Origin: Flavobacteriales bacterium
Lineage (GTDB): Bacteria; Bacteroidota; Bacteroidia; NORP154
Assembly: GCA_012965625.1 (NCBI GenBank)
Contig: DTSC01000408.1
Coordinates: 1-21,967 of the forward strand
Direction: 5' to 3'
Length of the DNA stretch: 21,967 nt
Shown here: positions 6,836 through 14,935 of the stretch, piece by piece
Numbering within the stretch: position 1 is the stretch's first letter
Layout of the letters: every line of letters begins with the position of its first letter
The notes under the pieces: generated by a model
Databases searched by the model: none
The model's input: only the letters and a program-made list of their open reading frames with translations
Told to the model about the DNA's origin: nothing
Translations under genes and position numbers: made by a program

Positions 6836-8470
6836 CTACAGCTCACCTTCTTTGCAATCTACACATGTTAAGCCATTTTCAAGCATGGTCCATGTTTTCC
6901 CAAGCATATCTCTATCATAAGTTCCGGTAACATTATCAATATCATCAATAACTCGAATCATGTTTTCATGAAGTCTTACCTTGCCATTTAAAGGGACCTT
7001 TAGCTGGATTCTTACTTTTTGATTTCTCCATTTATCCAGATTGTTTATACTGAAATAAGGGTTGAATTGCATTAATGAGTCTGTTTGCGTGAACTCGTAA
7101 TTTATCATCGAGGCCCTTTTATTAGCAATTTTTTTTGATGGCCCCCTGGCAGAATAGATCAATGTGATTTCAAAGCTGTCTGTTTCACTTGGAACGACAT
7201 CAAATTTTATTTGGCCAAAGTTCACTAGTTTATTGTCATTATAAAAGCAGCACCAATCTCCAATTTCAATAATTCCATTATAATCCTCCGGATTATATTC
7301 ATTTCCTATCACTTCTAAATACAATGTTTTTCCGGAAGGAGCAGGAATATTGGTTGTGTTTGTAATCGCTTCTTTTTTAGAGAAATCATCTGCTATTTGT
7401 ATTATAACATAACCAACTAGTATTGCACCAGTGATCCATAAAACTAGGGTAGCAAGGCCTAAGCCAGGCACTTTCTTCCTTATCCCTAACAACATTTTTA
7501 TTCCAATATAAGTAAGGGCGACTATCGGGATTCCCAACAGCAAGAATATGCCGATACTACCTTGGGTAAACTGAGATGGTGAAGAAAAGAATAGATTGAT
7601 GATCTCATTACCTGCAATTGTGGTAATGCCTGCTGGTGTAATGTTAAGTATTATTGAGTTTCCAAAGAGAGAGCTAAGCAGAATTATTATTAACATCACC
7701 CCAATGCTTATAAAAATAATGCCTATGAATTTAGCAATGGTTTTTACTGCAAATGTTAAAAGATTGATAATAAAATCAATAATTTTTCCTACAAGGCTTT
7801 TGGCTCTTTCTGAAGCAGCTGTCTTAGTAGTTTCAGAAGCTTCGTCTTTGAAGTTGTTAAACTTTTTTTTTAAATTTTCGAGTTCCTCTTTGATTGACTT
7901 TTCAATATTGGAGACATTTACTTTTTCTCCTCTCATTTCCAGTTTTTCAGATGTGGTTTTAGCTTCAGGGATGATAATCCATAGCAGTAAATACAATAAA
8001 AATCCTGTCCCAAATACAAAGAATGAAAGGGCAAAAGCAAGCCTTAGCCAGATAGGGTCAAAGTTGAAAAAGATAGATATCCCACCACAAACACCTCCCA
8101 ATACTTTATTGTCTGGGTCTCTAAAAACTCTCCTCCTGCCAGAATATGATATATTCCTTTCAGAATTTGAATTATCTTCATCTGAAGTAGATTCAGAGGA
8201 TCCGTTTCCCTCAATATAGTCTTCTGGCTTACCCATTACCACTATGATCTGCTCTACATCCTCAGCCGTAATTACCTCCTTGTTTTTAGAGATCTTCTCC
8301 TGGAACATTTCGGCAATTCTGGATTCAATATCAGCCATAATCTCGTCCATGCCTTCTGAATTGATGAAGTAACTTTTTATTTTTGCTAGATAGGTGCTTA
8401 GTTTATCATGTCCATCTTCATCAATATGAAAGATGATACCACTTAGATTTATTGTTACTGTCCTTTTCAT
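6836..8470 (-). CDS. PspC-domain polytopic membrane protein
   Basis: A 544-residue membrane protein. Residues 1-90 form a soluble N-terminal domain (MKRTVTINLSGIIFHIDEDG onward). A Ser/Asp/Asn-rich linker (91-110) leads to a PspC domain at about 113-170, with RRRVFRDPDNKVLGGVCGGI and a hydrophobic helix ending LLLWIIIPEA. A coiled-coil-like charged stretch (about 190-225) follows, then hydrophobic segments at about 230-268, 305-328 and 338-360, and a 180-residue C-terminal domain. That last domain has a CC pair (406-407) and ends in a CVDC motif (536-539). PspC-type proteins sense envelope stress in enterobacteria; in Bacteroidota they are commonly paired with a PadR regulator, as here (18-base gap). 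Membrane-stress sensing is an inference, and the side of the membrane on which the C-terminus lies cannot be fixed. Confidence 0.85.
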   Translation of the reverse strand: MKRTVTINLSGIIFHIDEDGHDKLSTYLAKIKSYFINSEGMDEIMADIESRIAEMFQEKISKNKEVITAEDVEQIIVVMGKPEDYIEGNGSSESTSDEDNSNSERNISYSGRRRVFRDPDNKVLGGVCGGISIFFNFDPIWLRLAFALSFFVFGTGFLLYLLLWIIIPEAKTTSEKLEMRGEKVNVSNIEKSIKEELENLKKKFNNFKDEASETTKTAASERAKSLVGKIIDFIINLLTFAVKTIAKFIGIIFISIGVMLIIILLSSLFGNSIILNITPAGITTIAGNEIINLFFSSPSQFTQGSIGIFLLLGIPIVALTYIGIKMLLGIRKKVPGLGLATLVLWITGAILVGYVIIQIADDFSKKEAITNTTNIPAPSGKTLYLEVIGNEYNPEDYNGIIEIGDWCCFYNDNKLVNFGQIKFDVVPSETDSFEITLIYSARGPSKKIANKRASMINYEFTQTDSLMQFNPYFSINNLDKWRNQKVRIQLKVPLNGKVRLHENMIRVIDDIDNVTGTYDRDMLGKTWTMLENGLTCVDCKEGEL

Positions 8471-8488
8471 TTTTTTGGTTGAATGTGA

Positions 8489-8821
8489 TTATTTCTTGCT
8501 TTTATTTGTTGAGTTTACTGCAGTTTGTAATTCATTCCAGGTAATATCTAGCTCAGATAGGAACTTAATGCCAACCTCCGTTAGCTTATAATACTTCCTT
8601 GGTGGACCTGATTTTGATTCCTCCCAACGATAGGTTAGAAGACCTGAGTTCTTTAGCCTGGTTAACAAAGGATATAAGGTTCCTTCAACTACGATAAGCT
8701 TTGCTTTCTTAAGTTTAATGATGATGTCCGAAGGATAAGCTTCACCTCCTGACAGAATTGAAAGAATACAATATTCCAGTACGCCTTTCCGCATTTGTGC
8801 TTTCGTATTTTCTATATTCAT
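8489..8821 (-). CDS. PadR-family transcriptional regulator
   Basis: A 110-residue winged-helix DNA-binding protein of the short PadR type. It opens with QMRKGVLEYCILSIL (about residues 9-23), then GGEAYPSDIIIKLKKAKL, the recognition-helix region EGTLYPLLTRLKNSGLLTY (about 46-64) and the wing WEESKSGPPRKYYKLTEVG, all typical of the family. The short C-terminal helix would mediate dimerisation. PadR proteins usually repress a neighbouring membrane-protein gene and often themselves. Here the gene precedes the PspC-domain gene by 18 bases, so the pair is almost certainly one transcript under PadR control. Direct repeats in the leader are candidate binding sites. No ligand can be deduced. Confidence 0.92.
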   Translation of the reverse strand: MNIENTKAQMRKGVLEYCILSILSGGEAYPSDIIIKLKKAKLIVVEGTLYPLLTRLKNSGLLTYRWEESKSGPPRKYYKLTEVGIKFLSELDITWNELQTAVNSTNKSKK

Positions 8822-8859
8822 TTCTTTTTAAATTTTGTCTTTTATGGTAGTTGACTATG

Positions 8860-8867
8860 CAAAGATA
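8860..8867 (-). promoter_or_regulatory. Probable -7 element for padR-pspC
   Basis: TATCTTTG (8867-8860 on the minus strand) exactly matches TAnnTTTG and lies 38 bases before the PadR ATG. The usual TTG at -33 is missing; that position is occupied by the first of three direct repeats, so the promoter may depend on a bound protein or be occluded by one. Confidence 0.5.
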
Positions 8868-8879
8868 TATATATAAAAT

Positions 8880-8930
8880 GGTACTATGTAATAAAAGGTA
8901 CTATAAATATGAAAATACTATATAACTAGC
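8880..8930. repeat. Three 17-bp-spaced direct repeats in the padR leader
   Basis: GGTACTATGTAATAAAA (8880-8896), GGTACTATAAATATGAA (8897-8913) and AATACTATATAACTAGC (8914-8930). All three share TACTAT in the same register with an exact 17-base period. They begin 13 bases upstream of the putative -7 element and cover the -33 region and beyond. They look like an iterated protein-binding site, most simply for the PadR protein encoded just downstream. Known PadR sites are more often inverted repeats, so this is uncertain. Confidence 0.45.
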
Positions 8931-8943
8931 TGGAAATCAGCTA
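8927..8943. terminator. Possible short hairpin between the MATE and padR genes
   Basis: TAGCTG (8927-8932), loop GAAAT, CAGCTA (8938-8943): a 6-bp stem lying 37-53 bases beyond the MATE stop. On the minus strand it is followed by GTTATATAGTATTTT, only moderately T-rich, so it is at best a weak terminator for the recQ-glycosylase-MATE transcript. Confidence 0.3.
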
Positions 8944-8979
8944 CAAAAAATTTGAATTATATAATAGACATGGTATATA

Positions 8980-10323
8980 TTATACTTTAGCACCTTTCCA
9001 ATTAGCGGTTTTGAAGAATATATATGAAAGCAATCCTATTATTATTAAGTAGATCCATTCAGTATACCATACTTGGTGTACTTCCCATTTTAGAATATTT
9101 GCAAACCAATGGGTGCAAAGCAGGTAAATAATAACAGTTGCAATTTCAAGGTATAGGGAAGCTCTTGTGTTACCAGTGCCGGAAACAGCAGCAAAAGTAA
9201 TCATTGAGAAAGGCAGAATCAGGAGGGCTAATGCGATTATATTTAGTGTAGGAATAGTCGCATTAATTAAGTCTGTATTGTTGGTATAAATCGACACTAC
9301 TTCTCTTGGAAATAGCATTATAAGGATTGCCAAGAAGAAGGAGAATGTAAAACCCAGGCCAATTATACGCTTTAACAGGGGTTTGATCTGTTCCGGCTGC
9401 TTCTTTCCCATAGTACTGGAAACGAGGGAGTAGGTTACAGAATAAAATGCAATCCCTGGAATCATTAATATCAGGTAAATGCTTCGTATTATATTTGATA
9501 CCGCTAATGGTCTTTCACCCATCCCCTCAATGATAAGATAGAAAAGAAACCAACCCCACAGAGAGATGAAATTTTGAAACATTACGGGAAGGGATGTATT
9601 GAACATAGACTTAAATTGCTTTCTGTCTATTTTAGGATAAGTAAAAAAAGCATATTGTTTTTTTAGTGATATGCCAGCTTTACTTTTTTTAATTGAATAC
9701 CAAAGGAAATAAGCAGTTGTGAATCCTTCTGAAATTACAGATGCAATCGCCGCTCCTGCTATTCCCATTTCCGGAAACCCCCAATGGCCAAAGATCAGTA
9801 CATAGTCTAATATAATATTTACAATTGCCATGATACTTGTACTCCAGATAAGCACACGAGTGTTTCCAATACCTACATAGAATGCCCTGAATCCAACATT
9901 GATAAATGCGAAGAAGATGCCAAAGGCCCGATAATCCAGGTACTCCATGGTAGCTAAATTCACATCCTTGGAACTCAGTAGCTCATCAAAAATTAATGGA
10001 GAAACATATTTGAGTAGTAAGAAAATTATCACTGCGAAGCATAATAGAAAGTAGAAAGTGTGATCCATCACTTTGCCAATTGAAGCATATTCCCCTTCGC
10101 CATATCTCCTGGCAATGATAATCTGTGTTCCAGTTCCAAACCCCATGCCCAGCATAAAAACAGCCATGTAATAGAGGCCAGCTATGGCGGCAGCACCCAA
10201 TGCTACTTCACTTACCCTGCCTAGAAAAGCAGTGTCGACGACATATACTAAATTCTGGGCCATATAGCCCAAAATAATCGGATAAGTAATTTTCCAGATA
10301 TTCTTATATGAATAGCTGCTCAT
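8980..10323 (-). CDS. MATE family efflux transporter
   Basis: A 447-residue inner-membrane protein with about 12 hydrophobic helices in two halves, the size and layout of multidrug and toxin extrusion exporters, which are driven by sodium or proton gradients. Typical features are the N-terminal WKITYPIILGYMAQNLVYVV, the DTAFLGRVSEVALGAAAIAG segment after helix 1, GMGFGTGTQIIIARRYGEG in helices 2-3, and a second half opening around SMFNTSLPVMFQNFISLWGW. Its ATG (10323) is 13 bases after the stop of the DNA glycosylase gene, so it probably belongs to the same transcript, although no functional link to DNA repair is obvious. The substrate cannot be predicted from the sequence. Confidence 0.93.
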   Translation of the reverse strand: MSSYSYKNIWKITYPIILGYMAQNLVYVVDTAFLGRVSEVALGAAAIAGLYYMAVFMLGMGFGTGTQIIIARRYGEGEYASIGKVMDHTFYFLLCFAVIIFLLLKYVSPLIFDELLSSKDVNLATMEYLDYRAFGIFFAFINVGFRAFYVGIGNTRVLIWSTSIMAIVNIILDYVLIFGHWGFPEMGIAGAAIASVISEGFTTAYFLWYSIKKSKAGISLKKQYAFFTYPKIDRKQFKSMFNTSLPVMFQNFISLWGWFLFYLIIEGMGERPLAVSNIIRSIYLILMIPGIAFYSVTYSLVSSTMGKKQPEQIKPLLKRIIGLGFTFSFFLAILIMLFPREVVSIYTNNTDLINATIPTLNIIALALLILPFSMITFAAVSGTGNTRASLYLEIATVIIYLLCTHWFANILKWEVHQVWYTEWIYLIIIGLLSYIFFKTANWKGAKV

Positions 10324-10336
10324 TATTTGATCATAT

Positions 10337-10921
10337 TTAAATTAATCTAAAACGATAAGGTAAGAGCGCATCTTCTTCAGCATAAGCAACGCCAATGCGT
10401 GATCCTGATACAATATCCTTTTCTGATATAGTTATGCCACTTTCTTCTATCCATATTTTATTGCCCAGAAATGACTCACCATCATTTTCAATAGTAAGAC
10501 CTAGCCCTTGGGAGACTGTCCCGGGACCCGGACAAAGATCTTTTAGTTTTGTATTGCTTCTATTAAGGTTTCTTCTTTTTCTGATTTCATCAATTCCATG
10601 AACAGGTTGAATTGATCTTATTAAGACAGCATGTGGAACATTCTTAACATTGGTAACAACATTAAGTAGGTGGTGCAATCCATAGCATAAATAGATGTAA
10701 GCAATTCCACCTTCTTGGTACATGGTTTCAGTACGAGCTGTCCTTCGCCCATTGTAGGCATGGGAAGCCTTATCTTTGACCCCGGCATAAGCTTCGGTTT
10801 CTATGATTAATCCTTGGGTTTTTATGTTCTGGATATTGGTTATTAAGTATTTGCCTAGCAAATCCTTGCTTACCTGAACTACATCTTCTTGTTGGAAAAA
10901 TTCATGTCCCAGCTTTACCAT
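10337..10921 (-). CDS. DNA-3-methyladenine glycosylase, AAG/MPG family
   Basis: The enzyme removes alkylated and deaminated purines from DNA as the first step of base-excision repair. The 194-residue protein has the family core LIIETEAYAGVKDKASHAYN, then RTETMYQEGGIAYIYLCYGLHHLLNVVT and LCPGPGTVSQGLG. The first Glu of ETEAY (residue 41 from this start) corresponds to the catalytic glutamate of human AAG, and the tyrosines of AYIYLCYG to the nucleotide-flipping region. I chose the ATG at 10921 (MVKLGHEFF) because an AAAGGA motif sits just before it, eight bases after the recQ stop. A longer reading from a TTG at 10945 would overlap recQ and add only eight residues. Co-transcription with recQ makes a small DNA-repair unit. 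Confidence 0.93.
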   Translation of the reverse strand: MVKLGHEFFQQEDVVQVSKDLLGKYLITNIQNIKTQGLIIETEAYAGVKDKASHAYNGRRTARTETMYQEGGIAYIYLCYGLHHLLNVVTNVKNVPHAVLIRSIQPVHGIDEIRKRRNLNRSNTKLKDLCPGPGTVSQGLGLTIENDGESFLGNKIWIEESGITISEKDIVSGSRIGVAYAEEDALLPYRFRLI

Positions 10922-10929
10922 AGAATCCT

Positions 10930-12840
10930 TTATTTGATGCCCCAAACAAGTTTTCCCTCTTTATTGTAGCATAGTTTCTCTGCATCGAGTAGCCATTGTA
11001 CAACTTTCAATGTTTTCTCTTCCGGAGCTGTTGAAATTAAATCTACTAATTCTTCCAGGGTTTTTTCTTCCTTCATAAGCACTGGCTTAATAATTTCCAA
11101 TATAGAATCAAACTCTAGATCACTAAGCTTAATTTTGTTTCTCTCCAGGCAAATATCACATATGCCACAGCGATATGTTTCTGTTTCTCCAAAGTAATTA
11201 AGGAGGAATTTGCTTCTGCATTTGCTTATTTGTGATGCATAATCAATTACTGACTCAGATCGTTCAATTGCCTTTATTTTGAGCTGTGCGTAATTTCCTT
11301 CAGAAAGTCTTAAATACTTATTTTCAATTCTACCCTGGGTAAATATTATCTGGGGAGTTTTGTTTTGAGGGATATATTTGATAATATTTCTCTCTACGAG
11401 TTTTTCCAACAAGTTTGTTACTTCTTTAATGGTGCTATTTGACCTCTTAGCTAAATCAGATTCATTAATTTTAATATAATTGTCAAAAAGACCTCCGTAT
11501 GATCTGAGCAAGAGTTTGATGAATGGGTCTAAGGCCCTGTTTTCGACCTGGAAATTATATAAATCTCCTTTACCTATTATAAATTTAAGAGTGGATGGAT
11601 TTGAGAGTGCATCAGTAGCAGTGATATAACCTTCTTTTTCAAGAAATTTTATAGAGCTAATTATCTCTCTTGGTTTGAACTTATATGATTTTGAAAATTC
11701 ACTAATATCAAAACTAAAAGCTACACTTTCTCCAGCGCCAATAGCAAGTCGAAAATAGTTTCCCATCGCTTCATAAACAGCTTTTATCACTTCATCTTTA
11801 GGATAGTTTACTGCAATATAATGCTTGGCATTGATTTTATCAGCATCATTATAAAGCAGCACTGCATAAGCTTTCATGCCATCCCTGCCTGCTCTTCCTG
11901 CTTCCTGAAAATAGGCCTCTAAACTGTCAGGAGTTTCCAGGTGAATGACAAAGCGCACATTGCTCTTGTCAATGCCCATCCCAAAGGCGTTCGTAGCAAC
12001 CATAACCTTGCATTTATCATTCTTCCAGGCTTCTTGCTTCACATCCCGGATTTGATGATCTAAGCCAGCGTGGTAAAAATCAGATACAATGCCATTTTTA
12101 TTAAGAAAATCTGCCAGGTCTTTCGTGCCCTTTCTGCTACGGGCATAAATTATCCCACTTCCCTGAACAGATTTAGCGATTTTTAATAACTTCTTTAGTT
12201 TATCGTCTTCATTGAGAACCACATAAGCAAGATTTTTTCTTTCAAAGCTCTTTTTGAAGACAATCCCCTCCTTAAAATTTAGCTTTTCCTGGATATCCTT
12301 TACTACAGTTTTAGTTGCTGTAGCTGTTAAGGCAAGAACTGGGACTGTAGGTTGAATACTCCGGATCTCTGCAATGCGAAGGTAGGAGGGCCTAAAGTCA
12401 TATCCCCATTGTGAGATGCAATGGGCCTCATCAATAGCAAATAGATTTACATTCATTTTTTTGATTCTTTCTATAACTAGCTCTGCAAATAACCTTTCAG
12501 GAGAAAGATAGAGCAGTTTGACATTACCATAAATACAATTATCTAGAATCCTATCTATAGCATCTCCTCGCAAACCAGCGTATAATGTCTCAGCTGCAAT
12601 TCCTTTCTTTCTTAATGTTCCAACCTGGTCTTTCATTAAAGCAATCAATGGTGAAATAACTATGCAGACGCCGTCCATCGCTAAAGCAGGTACCTGGAAG
12701 CAAACTGATTTCCCTCCCCCAGTAGGAAGTAAAGCCAGGGTATCCTTTCCCGCGATAACAGATTTTATGATATCCTCTTGTAAAGAGCGAAATTCACTGA
12801 AACCCCAAAATTTGGTTAATATCTGGTGTATGTTTTGCAA
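10930..12840 (-). CDS. recQ: RecQ-family ATP-dependent DNA helicase
   Basis: A 3'-to-5' DNA helicase of 636 residues for recombination and fork repair. The RecA-like core shows LLPTGGGKSVCFQVPA (Walker A, about 38-53), SPLIALMKDQV, IDEAHCISQWGYDFR (DEAH, 136-150), LTATATKTV, ATNAFGMGIDK (282-292) and YFQEAGRAGRDG (310-321). A cysteine cluster C541, C558, C561, C564 (CR...YRCGICDIC) should bind zinc. It lies some 200 residues beyond the helicase core, whereas in E. coli RecQ it follows the core directly. No HRDC domain is seen. The start is TTG (12840): the frame upstream reads ATT, TTC, TAA, and MQNIHQILTKFWGFSEFRSLQ fits the family N-terminus. It heads the transcript with the glycosylase and MATE genes and is divergent from the second OmpA gene. 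Confidence 0.9.
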   Translation of the reverse strand: MQNIHQILTKFWGFSEFRSLQEDIIKSVIAGKDTLALLPTGGGKSVCFQVPALAMDGVCIVISPLIALMKDQVGTLRKKGIAAETLYAGLRGDAIDRILDNCIYGNVKLLYLSPERLFAELVIERIKKMNVNLFAIDEAHCISQWGYDFRPSYLRIAEIRSIQPTVPVLALTATATKTVVKDIQEKLNFKEGIVFKKSFERKNLAYVVLNEDDKLKKLLKIAKSVQGSGIIYARSRKGTKDLADFLNKNGIVSDFYHAGLDHQIRDVKQEAWKNDKCKVMVATNAFGMGIDKSNVRFVIHLETPDSLEAYFQEAGRAGRDGMKAYAVLLYNDADKINAKHYIAVNYPKDEVIKAVYEAMGNYFRLAIGAGESVAFSFDISEFSKSYKFKPREIISSIKFLEKEGYITATDALSNPSTLKFIIGKGDLYNFQVENRALDPFIKLLLRSYGGLFDNYIKINESDLAKRSNSTIKEVTNLLEKLVERNIIKYIPQNKTPQIIFTQGRIENKYLRLSEGNYAQLKIKAIERSESVIDYASQISKCRSKFLLNYFGETETYRCGICDICLERNKIKLSDLEFDSILEIIKPVLMKEEKTLEELVDLISTAPEEKTLKVVQWLLDAEKLCYNKEGKLVWGIK

Positions 12841-12886
12841 AATGAATTATACTTATTTATATCGGCGTAATAATTGCACATTAATC

Positions 12887-12916
12887 TTGTTGAATTTCGT
12901 TATAACTGTAAGTTTG
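12887..12916 (+). promoter_or_regulatory. Strong Bacteroidota promoter for the second OmpA gene
   Basis: TTG (12887-12889), exactly 19 bases, then TAAGTTTG (12909-12916) matches the phylum consensus TTG-N19-TAnnTTTG. Transcription would start near 12922, giving a leader of about 27 bases to the TTG start at 12949. It lies in the short divergent region upstream of recQ (12841-12948), where I could not find a comparably good promoter for recQ. Confidence 0.65.
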
Positions 12917-12948
12917 CAATCAACAATCATATTCGTAAAGCTAAAAAA

Positions 12949-14919
12949 TTGAGAGCAATAATTTATTCTACGGCATTATTAATTATTGTGGTATGTTTTT
13001 TATCTCAGATTAGTGTTGTCGCACAAGACCTCAGTTCTGACTCAAAAAAAGCGATAAAACGTTATGAGAAGGCTAAAGAATATTATAATAATCGGCAAAA
13101 TTCCGAAGCCATTTCAGAACTTCAAATAGCGATTGAGGCAGATCCGAATTTTGTGGAAGCATTTCTCCTAAGAGCTGGCATCTTTATAGATCTAAAAAAC
13201 TTTGATGAAGCTATAAATTCCTATCGTAGTGCAGTAAGTATAGATCCAGATTTCTTCCCGCCAAGTTATTTCAATTTAGCATCTCTTGAGCTCGGTAAGG
13301 GATATTATTCTGAGGCTAAAATTCATTTTAATAAATTCTTGAGTTTTACAGGCTATAATGAAAAATTCAGGAGCTTATCCGAACGCAATATTAAAACTTG
13401 TGATTTTGCCTTGGTGGCCTTAAAGAATCCAGTTCCTTTTAAACCCGAGAATTTAGGTCCAAAAGTGAACTCAAATTACGATGAATATTATCCGGGAATT
13501 ACTGCTGATAACCATGTGCTATTATACACGCGCAGGATAAAGGATAAGCAGAACTATTTTGGTGAGCAGGAGGATTTTTATATAAGTGTAAAGCATGATG
13601 GTCAATGGACTCAGTGCAAGAATATGGGTAGTCCAATTAATACCCATTACAATGAGGGGTCTCCTGCTATTTCACCAGATGGAAAAATAATTATCTTTTC
13701 TGCTTGTGAGGAGATTGACGGTTATGGCCCTAACAGAAAAGGGTATGGAGGTTGTGATATTTTCTTTGTAAAGAAAGTTGGAGATGCTTGGTCAATGCCA
13801 GTAAATATGGGGCCTCCTATTAGCTCTAAAGCCTGGGATGTGCAGCCTTCTTATGCTTCAGATGGAAAAACCTTGTATTTTGTGAGTCAACGAAAAGGGG
13901 GGCTAGGTGATGCTGACATTTGGATGAGCAGCTTAACTGAATCTGGAATATGGGGAGAACCGATAAACCTGGGGCCTACGATAAACACCAGTGGCAAGGA
14001 TGAAGCAGTCTTTATTCATCCTGATAATCAAACCTTGTATTTTGCTTCAAACGGACATGTTGGTATGGGCGGATTGGATATTTTTATTTCTAAGCGACAG
14101 CCAGATGGAACCTGGGGTACACCGATGAACCTGGGCTATCCGATAAACACATTTAATGATGAAAATGGCCTGATAGTGGATGCACAGGGGGAATCAGCAT
14201 ATTTCTCTTCGAATCGTGATGGGGGTGAAGGGGGGCTTGATTTATACCAGTTTCCTTTGTATAAGGGTGTGAGGCCTGTAAGGGTTACCTATATGAAAGG
14301 AAAGGTGTTTAATAGTGAGACAAAAAAGAATATAAGGTCCAGATTTGAATTAATCGACCTTGAGACTGATGAGGTAATCATTGAATCGTATTCAGATAAG
14401 ATAAGTGGTGAATTTCTGGTCTGTTTGCCAATCAATAGGAATTATGCCTTGAATGTATCAAAAAAAGGTTATGTCTTTTACTCTGAGAATTTTTCTCTGA
14501 AAGATAAAACAGGCAATTCAGAACCATTTATTATGGATGTTCCCTTGCAGCCAGTTAAGATTGGTTCACATGTGATCTTAAAGAATATCTTTTATAAAAC
14601 AGGATCCTTTACATTGAAAGAAACCTCCATGTCTGAGCTCAATAAATTAGTTGAATTTCTTAAAAATAATCCTGGGGTCAAAATTGAAATTGAGGGGCAT
14701 ACAGATAATGTGGGTGATCTAAATTCCAATCAAATATTATCTAAGAATAGAGCAAAAACGGTTTATGAATATTTGCTGTCTAAAGAGGTCCAGTTGGAAC
14801 GATTGAGCTATAGAGGCTATGGTGAAACAAAACCAATAGTTTCAAATGACAATGCCGCTGATAGGGCAAAAAACAGAAGAACCGAATTTATTATTGTCTC
14901 TGTTGATATCAAGGAATAA
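12949..14919 (+). CDS. Second PorE-like OmpA-family protein (TPR, PD40, CRD, OmpA)
   Basis: A 656-residue paralogue of the protein at 626-2752. I start it at TTG 12949: this gives a clean signal peptide (RAIIYSTALLIIVVCFLSQ then VVAQ|D), and the longer reading from a TTG at 12874 would begin upstream of the promoter. Residues about 30-150 contain two or three TPR units (AIEADPNFVEAFLLRAGIF; SIDPDFFPPSYFNLASLEL). Residues about 175-435 hold five PD40 strands (SPDGKIIIFSA; SDGKTLYFVSQR; HPDNQTLYFASNG). A carboxypeptidase-regulatory-like domain follows (KGKVFNSETKKNIRSRFEL), then an OmpA domain from about 540 with GHTDNVG (D586) and LSKNRA (R601) for peptidoglycan binding. By family it is a periplasmic or outer-membrane-anchored protein; a T9SS scaffold role like PorE is possible. 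The OmpA entry NIFYKTGSFTLKETS departs from the usual FDFDKAxL motif of its paralogue. The next gene follows 16 bases on. Confidence 0.83.
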   Translation: MRAIIYSTALLIIVVCFLSQISVVAQDLSSDSKKAIKRYEKAKEYYNNRQNSEAISELQIAIEADPNFVEAFLLRAGIFIDLKNFDEAINSYRSAVSIDPDFFPPSYFNLASLELGKGYYSEAKIHFNKFLSFTGYNEKFRSLSERNIKTCDFALVALKNPVPFKPENLGPKVNSNYDEYYPGITADNHVLLYTRRIKDKQNYFGEQEDFYISVKHDGQWTQCKNMGSPINTHYNEGSPAISPDGKIIIFSACEEIDGYGPNRKGYGGCDIFFVKKVGDAWSMPVNMGPPISSKAWDVQPSYASDGKTLYFVSQRKGGLGDADIWMSSLTESGIWGEPINLGPTINTSGKDEAVFIHPDNQTLYFASNGHVGMGGLDIFISKRQPDGTWGTPMNLGYPINTFNDENGLIVDAQGESAYFSSNRDGGEGGLDLYQFPLYKGVRPVRVTYMKGKVFNSETKKNIRSRFELIDLETDEVIIESYSDKISGEFLVCLPINRNYALNVSKKGYVFYSENFSLKDKTGNSEPFIMDVPLQPVKIGSHVILKNIFYKTGSFTLKETSMSELNKLVEFLKNNPGVKIEIEGHTDNVGDLNSNQILSKNRAKTVYEYLLSKEVQLERLSYRGYGETKPIVSNDNAADRAKNRRTEFIIVSVDIKE

Positions 14920-14935
14920 ATAAAATTGTTGCGTA

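Noticed and set aside
7596..8219. A 207-codon open frame on the plus strand inside the PspC-domain gene
   Set aside because: It is antisense to a well-supported gene. Its hydrophobic and Ser/Leu-rich translation is what the complement of this membrane-protein gene would give, and it has no promoter or recognisable domain.
8973..8985. GTATA-TAT-TATAC palindrome at the end of the MATE gene
   Set aside because: Only A/T-rich 5-base arms and partly inside coding sequence; easily due to chance in this composition.
10922..10945. TTG start for the DNA glycosylase that overlaps recQ by 16 bases
   Set aside because: The ATG at 10921 has an AAAGGA motif at the right distance and follows the recQ stop by eight bases; the extra residues are not part of the family core.
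12874..12948. N-terminal extension of the second OmpA protein from a TTG at 12874
   Set aside because: It would place 25 residues before a normal signal peptide, and the best promoter lies downstream of that start.
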